A stretch of 6,184 bases of DNA from Syntrophobacter sp. DG_60. GTDB lineage: Bacteria > Desulfobacterota > Desulfofervidia > Desulfofervidales > DG-60. A model generated the notes under the pieces. That model had not been told where the DNA came from. It searched no databases and saw nothing but the letters and a program-made list of their open reading frames with translations. The stretch spans positions 1 through 6,184 of the forward strand of contig LJNA01000098.1 in assembly GCA_001304365.1 (NCBI GenBank), read 5' to 3'. Both the position numbers and the translations under genes were made by a program. Below, in pieces: positions 1 through 5,931 of the stretch. Position 1 is the first letter of the stretch. Every line of letters begins with the position of its first letter.

Positions 1-1881
1 ATCCAAAAAATGGTAAGAAGTGATGCAGCATGTGCAGGGGTAATTTTTACCTTAGATACGGAAAGTGGCTTTAGGGACGTAGTATTTAATACCTGCTCCT
101 ATGGTTTGGGAGAAAATGTGGTGAAGGGAGCTGTAAATCCTGATGAATATTATGTGTTTAAGCCTACCCTTAAAATGGAGAGGCGTCCCATTATAGGAAA
201 AACCATGGGGTCAAAGGAACAAAAGATGATCTATAGTGGAGATGGTAGAATGGTTAAAAATGTGCCCACTACTAGAGAAGAAAGGGATAGATATGTATTA
301 AACGATGATGAAATTTTGCTTTTGGCCAAATGGGCCTGTGAGATTGAAGAGCACTATGGAAAGCCCATGGATATTGAGTGGGCAAAGGATGGAGATGGTA
401 AGGATGTAGGCACAGGGCAATTCTTTATTGTACAGGCCCGTCCTGAAACTGTTCATTCTATAAAGGATTATTCAACCATGGAGACCTATGTCTTAAGAGA
501 AAAGTATTATGAGCTAGAAGAAAGGGGTAAGGTACTGTGTAAGGGATTGGCTGTGGGTACAAAGATTGCTAAAGGAAAGGCCAATATCATCAAGTCTGCT
601 AGTCAGATTACTAAATTTAGGCCTGGCGAGGTTTTGATTACCGATATGACAGACCCTGATTGGGAGCCCATTATGAAGGTAGCCTCTGCCATTGTTACAA
701 ATAGAGGGGGAAGGACATGTCATGCGGCTATTGTATCGCGGGAGCTGGGCATCCCTTGTGTAATTGGGACAGAAACAGCCACTAGGAGCATAAAAAATGG
801 GCAGGAGGTTACCGTTGATTGTAGTGAAGGAGAAATAGGCTACATATACGATGGGTTTCTGGAATACGATATTGAACGATTAGACTTAGAAAAACTACCT
901 GAGACCAAGACGAAGATTATGATGAATGTGGGCATTCCAGAAAAGGCATTTTCAGAAGGTCAAGTCCCCTGTGATGGTGTAGGCCTCGCTAGAGAGGAAT
1001 TCATCATCAACTCCCATATAGGCATCCATCCTTTGGCCCTAATTTACTTTGATGAATTAAAGAATAAGGCAAAAGATGATAAAAAAATTGCAAGGATTGT
1101 TAAGAAGATAGAGGAAAGGACCAAGGGGTATGCTAATAAAGTAGAGTATTTTGTAGAAAGGCTTGCTATCGGGATTGGGCGCATTGGGGCAGCCTTTTAT
1201 CCTAGAGACGTAATTGTGCGCCTTTCTGATTTCAAGACAAATGAATATGCTAACCTTATTGGCGGAGAGCTTTATGAGCCCCAAGAGCATAATCCCATGA
1301 TTGGTTGGAGAGGGGCCTCTCGTTATTATGGCAAGGAATTTAAGCCTGCCTTTGGTCTGGAATGCAAAGCCTTGCTTAAGGCAAGAAATGAGATGGGCCT
1401 TACCAACATTAAGGTAATGGTGCCCTTTTGCCGCACGCCAAAAGAGGGGAAAAAGGTAGTTGAGGTCATGAGAGAATATGGCTTAGTACAAGGAGAAAAT
1501 GACTTAGAGGTATATGTTATGTGCGAGATTCCTAGCAATGTAATCTTAGCAGATGAATTTTGCGATGTATTTGATGGGTTTTCCATAGGTTCTAATGACC
1601 TAACTCAACTTGCATTGGGTCTGGATAGAGATTCTGAATTGGTAGCCCATCTTTATGATGAGCGCAGTGAAGCAGTAAAGAGGCTAATAAGCCAAGTAAT
1701 TGAAATTGCACGACAAAGGGGTAAGAAGATAGGAATCTGTGGCCAAGCACCAAGTGATTTTCCTGAATTTACAGAATTTTTAGTAAAGTGTGGAATCGAT
1801 TCTATTAGTCTAAACCCAGATGTGGTAATAAAAACCAGACTCCTTGTGGCAGAAAAGGAAAGAGAATTGGGAATTAAATGA
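1..1881 (+). CDS. ppsA: Phosphoenolpyruvate synthase, 5'-truncated by window edge
   Basis: Converts pyruvate, ATP and water to PEP, AMP and phosphate in the cytoplasm, the entry step of gluconeogenesis from pyruvate. The frame is open from base 1, so the ATG at 10 is internal. About 165 N-terminal residues are missing compared with the roughly 790-residue family, and 626 codons remain. Domains in fragment numbering: the end of the ATP-grasp nucleotide-binding domain, closing with QARPETV near 145-151; the swivelling phosphohistidine domain with GGRTCHAAI, where the phosphorylated His is codon 721-723 (residue 241); then the PEP/pyruvate-binding barrel with RLSDFKTNEYANL, MCEIPSN (Glu 509), GSNDLTQL (530-537) and GICGQAPSD, where Cys 580 is the expected catalytic acid/base. 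All key residues seen are intact, and the end of the protein fits the family. The RLSDFKTNEYANL and SLNPD signatures favour PpsA over pyruvate phosphate dikinase. The stop at 1879-1881 faces the opposing gene's stop only 6 bp away. Confidence 0.97.
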   Translation: MQKMVRSDAACAGVIFTLDTESGFRDVVFNTCSYGLGENVVKGAVNPDEYYVFKPTLKMERRPIIGKTMGSKEQKMIYSGDGRMVKNVPTTREERDRYVLNDDEILLLAKWACEIEEHYGKPMDIEWAKDGDGKDVGTGQFFIVQARPETVHSIKDYSTMETYVLREKYYELEERGKVLCKGLAVGTKIAKGKANIIKSASQITKFRPGEVLITDMTDPDWEPIMKVASAIVTNRGGRTCHAAIVSRELGIPCVIGTETATRSIKNGQEVTVDCSEGEIGYIYDGFLEYDIERLDLEKLPETKTKIMMNVGIPEKAFSEGQVPCDGVGLAREEFIINSHIGIHPLALIYFDELKNKAKDDKKIARIVKKIEERTKGYANKVEYFVERLAIGIGRIGAAFYPRDVIVRLSDFKTNEYANLIGGELYEPQEHNPMIGWRGASRYYGKEFKPAFGLECKALLKARNEMGLTNIKVMVPFCRTPKEGKKVVEVMREYGLVQGENDLEVYVMCEIPSNVILADEFCDVFDGFSIGSNDLTQLALGLDRDSELVAHLYDERSEAVKRLISQVIEIARQRGKKIGICGQAPSDFPEFTEFLVKCGIDSISLNPDVVIKTRLLVAEKERELGIK

Positions 1882-1887
1882 AGAATT

Positions 1888-2718
1888 TCAATCAACAGTA
1901 AAGGAAACGAAGGCCAACTTCTTCTTCTTAGGGTCCAAGATATCTATATGCCATTCTCCCTTTAAATCCTTAGATATGCTCTTTTTGCTCCAGGTGCGCC
2001 ATCTTGGGCCATTGACAGACAACACGGTAGTCATTACTTGCTTGTCTTTGTAATACCAAACATGTCTAACTTTCTGTGGGCTTTTTGCCCCCTGAATTTC
2101 TGTAAAACAATGAATTAATATAGAGTCTTCAATAGAAAAATCCTCACCTGGTTCTATAGGTTCCCTATTTTTTACATCCTTACACATAAAGATTTTGGTC
2201 ATTCTTAAAGTCGCTGGGAATATTTTTATAGAAGTAACTTTTAGGGTAGCAGGTTGCTCAGAGAGACCTAAAGGTCGTGATTGCTGTAACTTTGGCCCTG
2301 GCGTTAAAGGTACTTTTGTAATGGCCTCTTTAGGCATCTGTTTTTTCTCTTGCTTTATTTTTTCTTCCTGAAAGAATGTTTTAGAGAAAAACCATATAAT
2401 GCAAAGCATCGATAAGATCAAAATGCACCCATAGATTAAATACATCTTTGATTTTGGTTTTTTTGGAGTTGAGGGGGTAATTAATGGAATAGTCTCTCGC
2501 AGGTGTTGAGCCACAACCTCCTTTGCATTTAAACCCAAATAGTCTGCATAAATATGCAAATAACCCTTTATATATGTAGGGCCTGGTAACTCTTCCCACC
2601 TTTCTCCCTCAATAGCCCTAAGATAACGGGGCGAGATCTTTGTGTCTTTAGAGACCTTCTCTATAGAAATTTCATTTCCCTTTCTTACCTGCCGCAGTAA
2701 TGGCCCTACAGTGCCCAT
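1888..2718 (-). CDS. RodZ-like HTH_25 membrane protein with C-terminal DUF2914
   Basis: A 276-residue, probably single-pass inner-membrane protein. Residues 5-66 form a helix-turn-helix of the HTH_25/RodZ type: LRQVRKGNEISIEKVSKDT, then RYLRAIE, LPGPTYIKGYLHIYADYLGL. A lysine-rich stretch (86-91) precedes a hydrophobic segment at about 92-112, predicting a cytoplasmic N-terminus and an exported C-terminus. A Lys/Pro/Gln-rich linker (about 115-160) leads to a domain at about 170-276 with DUF2914 hallmarks: Cys 179, DV.NR.P, HCFTEI.GA, HVWYYKD (219-225), WRTWSKK (240-246) and GEWHIDI (254-260). RodZ itself links MreB to cell-wall synthesis but carries a different tail (DUF4115), so a cell-shape role is only possible. 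The ATG at 2718 is chosen because the HTH family normally starts a few residues before this helix. It lies 2 nt after the aldolase stop and lacks a well-spaced Shine-Dalgarno, so translational coupling is likely. The domain calls are firm and the function is unknown. Confidence 0.88.
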   Translation of the reverse strand: MGTVGPLLRQVRKGNEISIEKVSKDTKISPRYLRAIEGERWEELPGPTYIKGYLHIYADYLGLNAKEVVAQHLRETIPLITPSTPKKPKSKMYLIYGCILILSMLCIIWFFSKTFFQEEKIKQEKKQMPKEAITKVPLTPGPKLQQSRPLGLSEQPATLKVTSIKIFPATLRMTKIFMCKDVKNREPIEPGEDFSIEDSILIHCFTEIQGAKSPQKVRHVWYYKDKQVMTTVLSVNGPRWRTWSKKSISKDLKGEWHIDILDPKKKKLAFVSFTVD

Positions 2719-2720
2719 AC

Positions 2721-4058
2721 CTAAAATTTGATATATTTATCTGTATATAGCCTTGTATTAAATATTTTTAGCTTTTCAAAAATAAACCTAAATTTTTTCT
2801 CTAATGCGTTAAGGATCTTCTCTTTTATCCCATCAGATAATGTCCATAATTTCTGTTTAAATGGGCCAAATGTCCTCTTTCTCATTTTATAAATAAATTG
2901 CTCCTCTGTCATACCTTTTCCCCATTGGCCCTTAAACTCTTCCTTTATATACTTATACATTTCATTTCTTAACTCTTCTGGAAGACGGTCAAAAATGATA
3001 TTTTGAAATCCTGTAGCTAAATGTATTTCACATGTGCCTACTTGAGGGAATTTATCAAAAAGTTCATCGGGCAGTGTTGAGGCACCATGCTGAACGGCCC
3101 CTGAAAGCCCATATCTCTTTCTTGCCACTTTTGAAATACTTCTAAGCACTTCAAAGTCAAGCTTAACACTTGCAACCCTCCCATCTGGTAAGGGAACCCC
3201 ACCATGTGTTGTCCCTGTTTGAACACTAATCTTACTTATACTTGATAGGCCTTTGCCGAGTGTGTTTAAGTAACCTCCCATAAAGGCATTAAATTCCTCC
3301 ACTGTAGAGTTTTTTCCACCAATATGGCCAATTTCTCCCCCTATAGATATTGTGATACTACTTGGCTCTATCTCTCTAATAAAGGCCGTAAGCTTAGCTG
3401 TATTTTCATAATTATCCCTTTGCTGCTCTATAAGTGTAGGCTTAGAATAGTCAACTAAAGTGGACGCATCTATATCTATGTTATAAAAACCAAAATCAAT
3501 TGCCTCCTTTGTTAGCGCCTTAATGGCCGTAAGCTCTGCCTCAGGGTCTTCTGCATATCTTTTTTGATCAAATTGGAAGTGGTCTCCTTGAAAAAATACA
3601 GGGCCTTTATAATCCTCCTTTATGGCCGCTGCCAATATAGCAGACATGTATTCACTGGGTCTTTGGTCAGTATAAACCATCTCTGACTTTGCTATTTCAA
3701 AGATAAATGTACCTATATTTTTATCTAATGCTATCTTAAACACCCTCCTTGCTACATCATAGGTCATCCCCCTTATGTTTACAGCAGGAACAGTAAATCC
3801 ACTAATTTCTCCCCTACCTATAGCCGTATATAAATCATGAATAGAAGCAGGTATAATTTTAAGTGCTCTAGCAATATCCCTAATAGAGAATACAGCAGTC
3901 TCTTTTAATGTCTTATCTTCACTAAAAACTGCAGTATAGATCAACTCATCTATGACCTCCTTTCTTATTCTTTGATTATCCTTTATTTTTACCTTTTCTC
4001 CAGTAAAAATGCCTATTTCTTTAATGGCATTATTTAATTCATTTATATCTCTATACAA
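2721..4058 (-). CDS. Class II (metal-dependent) fructose-bisphosphate aldolase family protein
   Basis: Predicted 445-residue cytoplasmic class II aldolase. The family reversibly condenses dihydroxyacetone phosphate with an aldehyde, giving fructose 1,6-bisphosphate in glycolysis/gluconeogenesis. The barrel starts near residue 86 (SGFTVPAVNIRG, like the AVPAFNV motif). Predicted metal and catalytic residues are present: Asp159-His160 in QGDH, Glu242 in GGEIGHIGG, His285 in TGTTHGG and His324 in VQHGAST. The usual N-V-A/D-T-E/D substrate loop reads HLATG (346-350), so the conserved Asn and acidic residue are replaced. About 85 residues precede the barrel, and a basic amphipathic C-terminal tail follows 400; typical class II enzymes have 280-360 residues. 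The start is TTG at 4058, preceded by GGGGG seven bases upstream; no ATG or GTG lies between the in-frame stop at 4077-4079 and this TTG, and the next Met is residue 98. It follows the HD gene by 18 bp. FBP is the likeliest substrate, but tagatose-bisphosphate or another ketose phosphate remains possible. Confidence 0.87.
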   Translation of the reverse strand: MYRDINELNNAIKEIGIFTGEKVKIKDNQRIRKEVIDELIYTAVFSEDKTLKETAVFSIRDIARALKIIPASIHDLYTAIGRGEISGFTVPAVNIRGMTYDVARRVFKIALDKNIGTFIFEIAKSEMVYTDQRPSEYMSAILAAAIKEDYKGPVFFQGDHFQFDQKRYAEDPEAELTAIKALTKEAIDFGFYNIDIDASTLVDYSKPTLIEQQRDNYENTAKLTAFIREIEPSSITISIGGEIGHIGGKNSTVEEFNAFMGGYLNTLGKGLSSISKISVQTGTTHGGVPLPDGRVASVKLDFEVLRSISKVARKRYGLSGAVQHGASTLPDELFDKFPQVGTCEIHLATGFQNIIFDRLPEELRNEMYKYIKEEFKGQWGKGMTEEQFIYKMRKRTFGPFKQKLWTLSDGIKEKILNALEKKFRFIFEKLKIFNTRLYTDKYIKF

Positions 4059-4064
4059 ATTTAT

Positions 4065-4069
4065 CCCCC
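4065..4069 (-). promoter_or_regulatory. Ribosome binding site deciding a TTG start (aldolase)
   Basis: On the minus strand GGGGG is followed by ATAAAT and then TTG. It is the only purine-rich, correctly spaced site upstream of the reading frame, and no ATG or GTG codon lies between the in-frame stop at 4077-4079 and this TTG. It therefore supports a TTG initiation codon for the aldolase gene. Confidence 0.6.
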
Positions 4070-4076
4070 AAAAGAT

Positions 4077-4628
4077 TTATAGACCTAAGTCCTGTGAAAT
4101 ACTTTGCATGGCCTTTAGTGAAATGTCTGTAAATTCTTCTAAAGAGAGTTCCAATTCAGTACATGTCTTGATTTGATCCCTATCTGCCCCTGCAGCAAAC
4201 GCCTTTTCCTTAAATCTCCTTAACACAAATGCTGTATCTATCTTTGATAATTTTTTTTCTGGCCTTATCAGTGCACAGGCAACTATTAGGCCAGTAAGTG
4301 GGTCTATGGCATAAAGTGCCTTATCTAGCTTACCCCTTCTAGGCAGATTGTGTATGGGATTATGTACCCTTACTGCATAGACAATATCTTCTGGAAGCCC
4401 CATCTCTTCTAAGATTTCCGCCCCTATAAGGCTGTGTTTTTCTGGCCTATCCTTTGTCTCCTCATAATCAATATCGTGTAGGAGACCTGTAATGCCCCAC
4501 TTTTCCACGTCCTCTTTTAGCCTTTCTGCTAATGCCTTCATCACTGTCTCTGTAGCAAGCATATGCTTTATTAGATTTTTATTCTTTACTCTGTTTTTCA
4601 ATTCTTTAAAGAGTTTTTCTCTATCCAT
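4077..4628 (-). CDS. HDIG/HD-domain predicted phosphohydrolase
   Basis: A 183-residue soluble protein of the HD superfamily of metal-dependent phosphohydrolases. Predicted metal-binding residues fall in the expected order: His22 (IKHMLATE), His51-Asp52 (GLLHDIDYE), His65 (PEKHSLIG), His89 (VRVHNP) and Asp109 (AIDPLTGLI). The region KAFAAGADRDQIKTC and the ending LKAMQSISQDLGL are typical of a conserved family of about 180-190 residues annotated only as HDIG or hydrolase. It looks complete at both ends, with no accessory domain. It is not a GYP-type cyclic-di-GMP phosphodiesterase, since the HD-GYP signature is absent, and the substrate (possibly a nucleotide or phosphorylated metabolite) cannot be told from sequence. 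The ATG at 4628 begins where the family normally begins; upstream is only a weak GAG eight bases away, which belongs to the last unit of the heptad array. The aldolase gene follows 18 bp downstream on the same strand, suggesting cotranscription. Confidence 0.88.
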   Translation of the reverse strand: MDREKLFKELKNRVKNKNLIKHMLATETVMKALAERLKEDVEKWGITGLLHDIDYEETKDRPEKHSLIGAEILEEMGLPEDIVYAVRVHNPIHNLPRRGKLDKALYAIDPLTGLIVACALIRPEKKLSKIDTAFVLRRFKEKAFAAGADRDQIKTCTELELSLEEFTDISLKAMQSISQDLGL

Positions 4629-4636
4629 CTTTTTTA

Positions 4637-4735
4637 CTCGATCCTCGTTTCTCGATGCTCGATCCTCGTTTCTCGTTATATGCCAGTATCGAGCATCTAG
4701 TATCGAGCATCCAGCATCCTGTATCTTGTATCATC
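4637..4735. repeat. Inverted array of degenerate 7-bp repeats
   Basis: The left half (4637-4678) is six heptads on the plus strand: CTCGATC, CTCGTTT, CTCGATG, CTCGATC, CTCGTTT, CTCGTTA. It includes a perfect 18-bp direct repeat at 4637-4654 and 4658-4675. After a short centre (4679-4686) the right half (4687-4735) runs TATCGAG, CATCTAG, TATCGAG, CATCCAG, CATCCTG, TATCTTG, TATCATC. The right-half consensus NATCGAG is the reverse complement of the left-half consensus CTCGATN, so the array is a large imperfect palindrome that decays outward to the right. The best stem pairs 4651-4663 with 4688-4700 (12 of 13 positions, 24-nt loop). It fills the gap between the Lrp-like gene and the HD gene. The period of 7 argues against coding. 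It resembles, by period only, heptameric STRR sequences described in cyanobacteria. Confidence 0.9.
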
Positions 4736-4744
4736 CAGTTTTTG

Positions 4745-4975
4745 TTATTCAGCTACTAAGTTTGTAGTTGTTTTAGAAAGCCCTTTAATAGACCTTACCT
4801 TTGTAAGAACAGTGTTTAGTATCTCCTCATAATCCCTCCCCTCAAGAATTACTATTATATCATTGATTCCAGTAACTAAATCTGCGCTTTTAACCCCCTT
4901 AATCTTTAGTAATTGTTCTTTTACTTCCTTTTCTTTTCCTATTTCGGTATTGATTTGTAAATAGGCTTTGGCCAT
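4745..4975 (-). CDS. Stand-alone Lrp/AsnC ligand-binding (RAM/ACT-like) domain protein
   Basis: A 76-residue protein consisting only of the effector-binding and oligomerisation domain of Lrp/AsnC regulators, with no DNA-binding helix-turn-helix. The pattern MAKAYLQINTEIGKEKEV, then KIKGVKSADLVTGINDIIVILEG (25-47) and RSIKGLSKTTTNLVAE matches the βαββαβ fold; the G-x-x-D turn at Gly36-Asp39 is the usual ligand-site motif. Stand-alone versions of this domain are known in bacteria and archaea; they form dimers and higher assemblies and may bind amino acids or partner with full-length Lrp proteins. The specific ligand here cannot be predicted. The ATG at 4975 has a good ribosome site (AAAGGGG at 4983-4989) and matches the family start. 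It is the first gene after the promoter candidate at 5003-5030, about 20 nt from the predicted transcription start. The heptad array follows its stop. Confidence 0.88.
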   Translation of the reverse strand: MAKAYLQINTEIGKEKEVKEQLLKIKGVKSADLVTGINDIIVILEGRDYEEILNTVLTKVRSIKGLSKTTTNLVAE

Positions 4976-4982
4976 TTTTTAA

Positions 4983-4989
4983 CCCCTTT
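4983..4989 (-). promoter_or_regulatory. Ribosome binding site of the Lrp-like gene
   Basis: AAAGGGG on the minus strand lies 7 nt upstream of the ATG at 4975. It is the strongest Shine-Dalgarno-like site in the window and confirms the chosen start. Confidence 0.7.
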
Positions 4990-5002
4990 CATTATTTTAT
5001 AA

Positions 5003-5030
5003 ATTATACCATATGTTACTTGCATTTAAA
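5003..5030 (-). promoter_or_regulatory. Extended -10 sigma70-type promoter for the Lrp-like/HD/aldolase/RodZ-like cluster
   Basis: On the minus strand a perfect TATAAT (5003-5008) is preceded by TGG, giving an extended -10 (TGnTATAAT). A 16-bp spacer separates it from TTTAAA (5025-5030), a 4-of-6 match to TTGACA that overlaps the pyrD stop codon. The predicted start near 4996 gives a leader of about 20 nt carrying the AAAGGGG ribosome site. No terminator-like hairpin lies between pyrD and this site, so read-through from pyrD would add to its output. Confidence 0.65.
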
Positions 5031-5931
5031 GCATCAAACTTCCAATAACCTCATTAATATCTTTAAATCTATAGGTTTTTAAATAGGTCTTAATGCCCTC
5101 AAGTACTTCTATGCTCACCTCAGGATTTATAAAATTGGCAGTCCCTATCTGTATTGCCTTTGCCCCTACGATTAGATATTCCAGTGCATCTTCAGCTTTG
5201 CAAATCCCCCCTATCCCAATCACTGGGGTATTTAATGTCCTTACTATATCCCAAACCATTTTTAAGGAAATGGGCTTCAAACAGGGGCCAGAAAGTCCGC
5301 CTGTGATATTAGAAAGTTTAGGGCGCCTTGTATTGACATCTACTGCCATGGCAGGAAATGTATTTATAAGAGAGACCCCATCTGCACCAGCGTCCATGAC
5401 CTTTTCAGCAATTGCCACAATATCTGTAACCTGCGGGGTCAATTTGACAATTACAGGAAGATACGTAGCATTGCAGACTTGCTTGGTTACCTCAGCAGCC
5501 AGTTTTTTGTTGGTTCCAAATATTATACCATCTTTAACATTAGGACAGGAGATATTCAACTCTAAGGCATCCACTCCACTTTTATCTAGCTTAGTAGCCA
5601 AAAGGACATATTCATCTATTGAATTTCCAAAGATATTGACAATGATTTTGGTATCAATGGTCTTTAAAAAAGGGAGCTTTTCCTCTAAAAACCTTTCTAT
5701 ACCTACATTTTCTAGGCCAATAGCATTTATTAAACCACAGGGCACCTCCACTAACCTTGGAGGGAGATTGCCTGCCATCTCTTTCAGGGAAGTACCTTTA
5801 ACAACAATGCCTCCTAAGATATTTAAATCTAAAAATGGGGTATATTCCTTTCCATAGCCAAATGTACCAGAGGCCACCAATACAGGATTTTTTAATCTCA
5901 AGCGGCCAATATTTACCTCTAAATTTCCCAT
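5026..5931 (-). CDS. pyrD: Dihydroorotate dehydrogenase, type 1B catalytic subunit
   Basis: FMN-containing cytosolic enzyme that oxidises dihydroorotate to orotate, the fourth step of pyrimidine synthesis. Its 301 residues match the type 1B length. The barrel opens with LKNPVLVASGTFGYG (13-27). Other signatures are VVKGTS (Lys45), the substrate loop NAIGLENVG (69-77), NISCPNVK (126-133), where Cys129 is the type 1 catalytic base, IVKLTP (Lys163), INTF (189-192), GGLSG (211-215), GIGGI (239-243) and IGTANF (262-267) for FMN phosphate binding. Type 1B is also indicated by the adjacent pyrK, which passes electrons to NAD+; a type 2 quinone-linked enzyme would have an N-terminal membrane helix and a catalytic Ser. 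The ATG at 5931 has AGGA at 5938-5941 and lies inside the end of pyrK (13-bp overlap), so the two are probably translated coupled and in equal amounts. The C-terminus ends at the usual place. Confidence 0.97.
   Translation of the reverse strand: MGNLEVNIGRLRLKNPVLVASGTFGYGKEYTPFLDLNILGGIVVKGTSLKEMAGNLPPRLVEVPCGLINAIGLENVGIERFLEEKLPFLKTIDTKIIVNIFGNSIDEYVLLATKLDKSGVDALELNISCPNVKDGIIFGTNKKLAAEVTKQVCNATYLPVIVKLTPQVTDIVAIAEKVMDAGADGVSLINTFPAMAVDVNTRRPKLSNITGGLSGPCLKPISLKMVWDIVRTLNTPVIGIGGICKAEDALEYLIVGAKAIQIGTANFINPEVSIEVLEGIKTYLKTYRFKDINEVIGSLML

Noticed and set aside
1827..1850. Minus-strand GCCA...TGG with TTTTTATT inside the ppsA end, as a terminator for the RodZ-like gene
   Set aside because: Only three or four pairs can form, one of them a wobble; too weak, and it lies within conserved ppsA coding sequence.
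1909..1921. GAAG-gccaa-CTTC hairpin after ppsA as a terminator
   Set aside because: The stem is only 4 bp with no strong G+C content and is followed by a mixed TTC run, not a T-run.
2381..2599. 72-codon minus-strand open frame within the RodZ-like gene
   Set aside because: It is an alternate frame inside clear HTH and membrane-segment coding sequence, without its own ribosome site or domain.
2721..2800. AT-rich tail of the aldolase as a possible frameshifted end
   Set aside because: The tail is lysine/phenylalanine-rich but remains a plausible amphipathic helix, the stop is 2 nt from the next ATG, and nothing in another frame continues the barrel.
4675..4680. TATAAC -10-like hexamer in the heptad array (minus strand), possible separate promoter for the HD gene
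   Set aside because: No acceptable -35 at 16-18 bp (best 2 of 6), and no TG extension; it is likely chance at the array centre.
4637..4735. Possible CRISPR array
   Set aside because: Units are 7 bp with no unique spacers, the two halves are inverted, and no cas gene is present.
4492..4767. 91-codon plus-strand open frame running through the heptad array
   Set aside because: It is antisense to the start of the HD gene, is Ser/Phe-rich low complexity, and its second half only translates the 7-bp repeats.
5093..5857. 254-codon open frame on the plus strand
   Set aside because: It lies antisense to pyrD, whose motifs are complete, and its translation shows no recognisable domain; it is a shadow of the real gene.
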